A stretch of DNA of 64,000 nt, taken from positions 3,906,001 to 3,970,000 of the forward strand of contig NC_015514.1 of NCBI RefSeq assembly GCF_000212695.1, in the 5' to 3' direction. Positions 62,601 to 64,000 of this stretch are shown here, one piece after another; the first letter of the stretch is position 1; every line of letters begins with the position of its first letter. Made by a program: the position numbers and the translations under genes. This DNA comes from Cellulomonas fimi ATCC 484 (lineage in GTDB: Bacteria > Actinomycetota > Actinomycetes > Actinomycetales > Cellulomonadaceae). The notes beneath the pieces were generated by a model. That model did no database searches. It was not told where the DNA came from and saw nothing but the letters and a program-made list of their open reading frames with translations.

Positions 62601-63002
62601 TCAGGCGTCGCGCTTGGCGGCCTCGGCGCGGCGGTCCGTCTCGCGGGCACGCAGGCGGCGCTCCTCGCGGCGGACCTCGTCGAACGTCGCGCGCTCGCGC
62701 ACCAGCCACTCGGGCGGGTCGGCGACGAGCGCCTTGATCTGCGCGGTCGTCAGCGGGTCGGTGATCCCGCCGCGGGCCAGGCCGCTGATCGACACGCGCA
62801 GGCGGCCGGCGACGACGGAACGCGGGTGCGGCCCGTCACGACGCAGGTCGACGAGCCACTGCGGGGGGTTGCGCTGGAGCTCCGCGAGCTCGTCGCGCGT
62901 GACGGTGCCCTCCTGGAACTCCGGCGGCGTCGCCGGCAGGTACACGTCGAGCTTCGCGGCAGCCGTGGACGGCTTCATCTCCTGCGGCTTCTTCGGGCTC
63001 AC
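62601..63002 (-). CDS. DUF5997-family protein
   Basis: 133 residues. Starts MSPKKPQEMKPSTAAAKLD. Central LRRDGPHPRSVVAGRLRVSI and ITDPLTTAQIKALVADPPEWL, with a charged Arg/Glu-rich C-terminal helix. Soluble and basic, of unknown function, conserved in actinobacteria next to LysR-like effector-domain genes. GTG start. Confidence 0.82.
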   Translation of the reverse strand: MSPKKPQEMKPSTAAAKLDVYLPATPPEFQEGTVTRDELAELQRNPPQWLVDLRRDGPHPRSVVAGRLRVSISGLARGGITDPLTTAQIKALVADPPEWLVRERATFDEVRREERRLRARETDRRAEAAKRDA

Positions 63003-63082
63003 CGCCCCAGCCTAACGACCGACGACGCCCGACCCGTGAGCCCGTCGTCCCGTCAGCCCTCCCGCGGGTCACGGCCGGCACG

Positions 63083-63121
63083 CCGCAGGGCCCCGTCGCG
63101 GCGTGCGGCGGGGCCCTGCGG
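63083..63121 (-). terminator. Terminator of the glycogen phosphorylase gene
   Basis: Perfect 13-bp stem (63083-63095 with 63109-63121) with a 13-nt loop, 51 nt beyond the glgP stop. Confidence 0.75.
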
Positions 63122-63171
63122 GTCGTGCGGGGCGTCAGGCGTCGGACGGACGGCGGACGCCGGGCGGGGCG

Positions 63172-64000
<829 letters not shown>

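Overview
The window is a very GC-rich chromosomal segment with G or C at almost every third codon position, frequent GTG starts and many start codons placed directly behind a -10 box. Together with LAxTG-type wall sorting, RadA-DisA, an HspR-type (HAIR) operator at clpB, UdgX, septum-formation-like lipid-facing proteins and both class Ib and class III ribonucleotide reductases, this points to a facultatively anaerobic actinobacterium. A Cellulomonas-like member of the Micrococcales fits best; the genus is an inference. I see no rRNA, tRNA, CRISPR array, prophage or insertion sequence.

Layout. 1-5.1 kb: a ChvE/GguAB-type sugar importer (substrate-binding protein tail, two-domain ATPase, permease), then a ROK repressor coupled to a single-domain FrcA-like ATPase that has no permease of its own. 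5.1-10.6 kb (minus): a small unknown protein, a 1323-residue wall-anchored lectin/fibril protein and an acetoacetate-decarboxylase-like protein. 10.7-17.9 kb (minus): the deoxynucleotide block, nrdHIEF (class Ib, aerobic) followed by nrdDG (class III, anaerobic). Each operon has a pair of NrdR-type boxes with centres 32 bp apart. 18-24.4 kb: a VOC protein, a Pro/Ala-rich membrane protein and a TetR-controlled ABC-2 exporter with a well-defined operator. 24.4-29 kb: genome-maintenance genes radA, disA and mutY, with short tandem repeats after disA and after mutY.

29-37.6 kb: a cupin protein, an ArgA-like acetyltransferase, a two-component system, a SorC-family regulator and the divergent glycerol operon glpD-glpF-glpK. 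37.7-44.5 kb: a 1006-residue secreted repeat protein, a zinc-ribbon MBL-fold hydrolase, two 62-residue proteins, a glucose-6-phosphate dehydrogenase family protein and a short-chain dehydrogenase. 44.7-54.1 kb: exonuclease III, three septum-formation-domain membrane proteins (two in tandem, one apart), DedA, a Gfo/Idh oxidoreductase, UdgX and ClpB. 54.1-64 kb: an ECF sigma factor with a coupled membrane protein, a histidine phosphatase, an alpha/beta hydrolase, a ClC-family channel, a two-domain VOC protein, trmB with a coupled LysR-like effector-domain protein, DUF6544 and DUF5997 proteins, and the 3' part of glycogen phosphorylase.

Common themes are carbohydrate and glycerol uptake, deoxynucleotide supply under aerobic and anaerobic conditions, DNA repair and signalling (RadA, DisA, MutY, ExoIII, UdgX) and envelope proteins. 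No single clearly new multi-gene system stands out. The strongest points for follow-up are the matched tandem NrdR operators, the lectin/fibril wall protein, the TetR operator over a leaderless start, the likely CTG start at 46875, the recurrent leaderless promoters and the post-stop tandem repeats.
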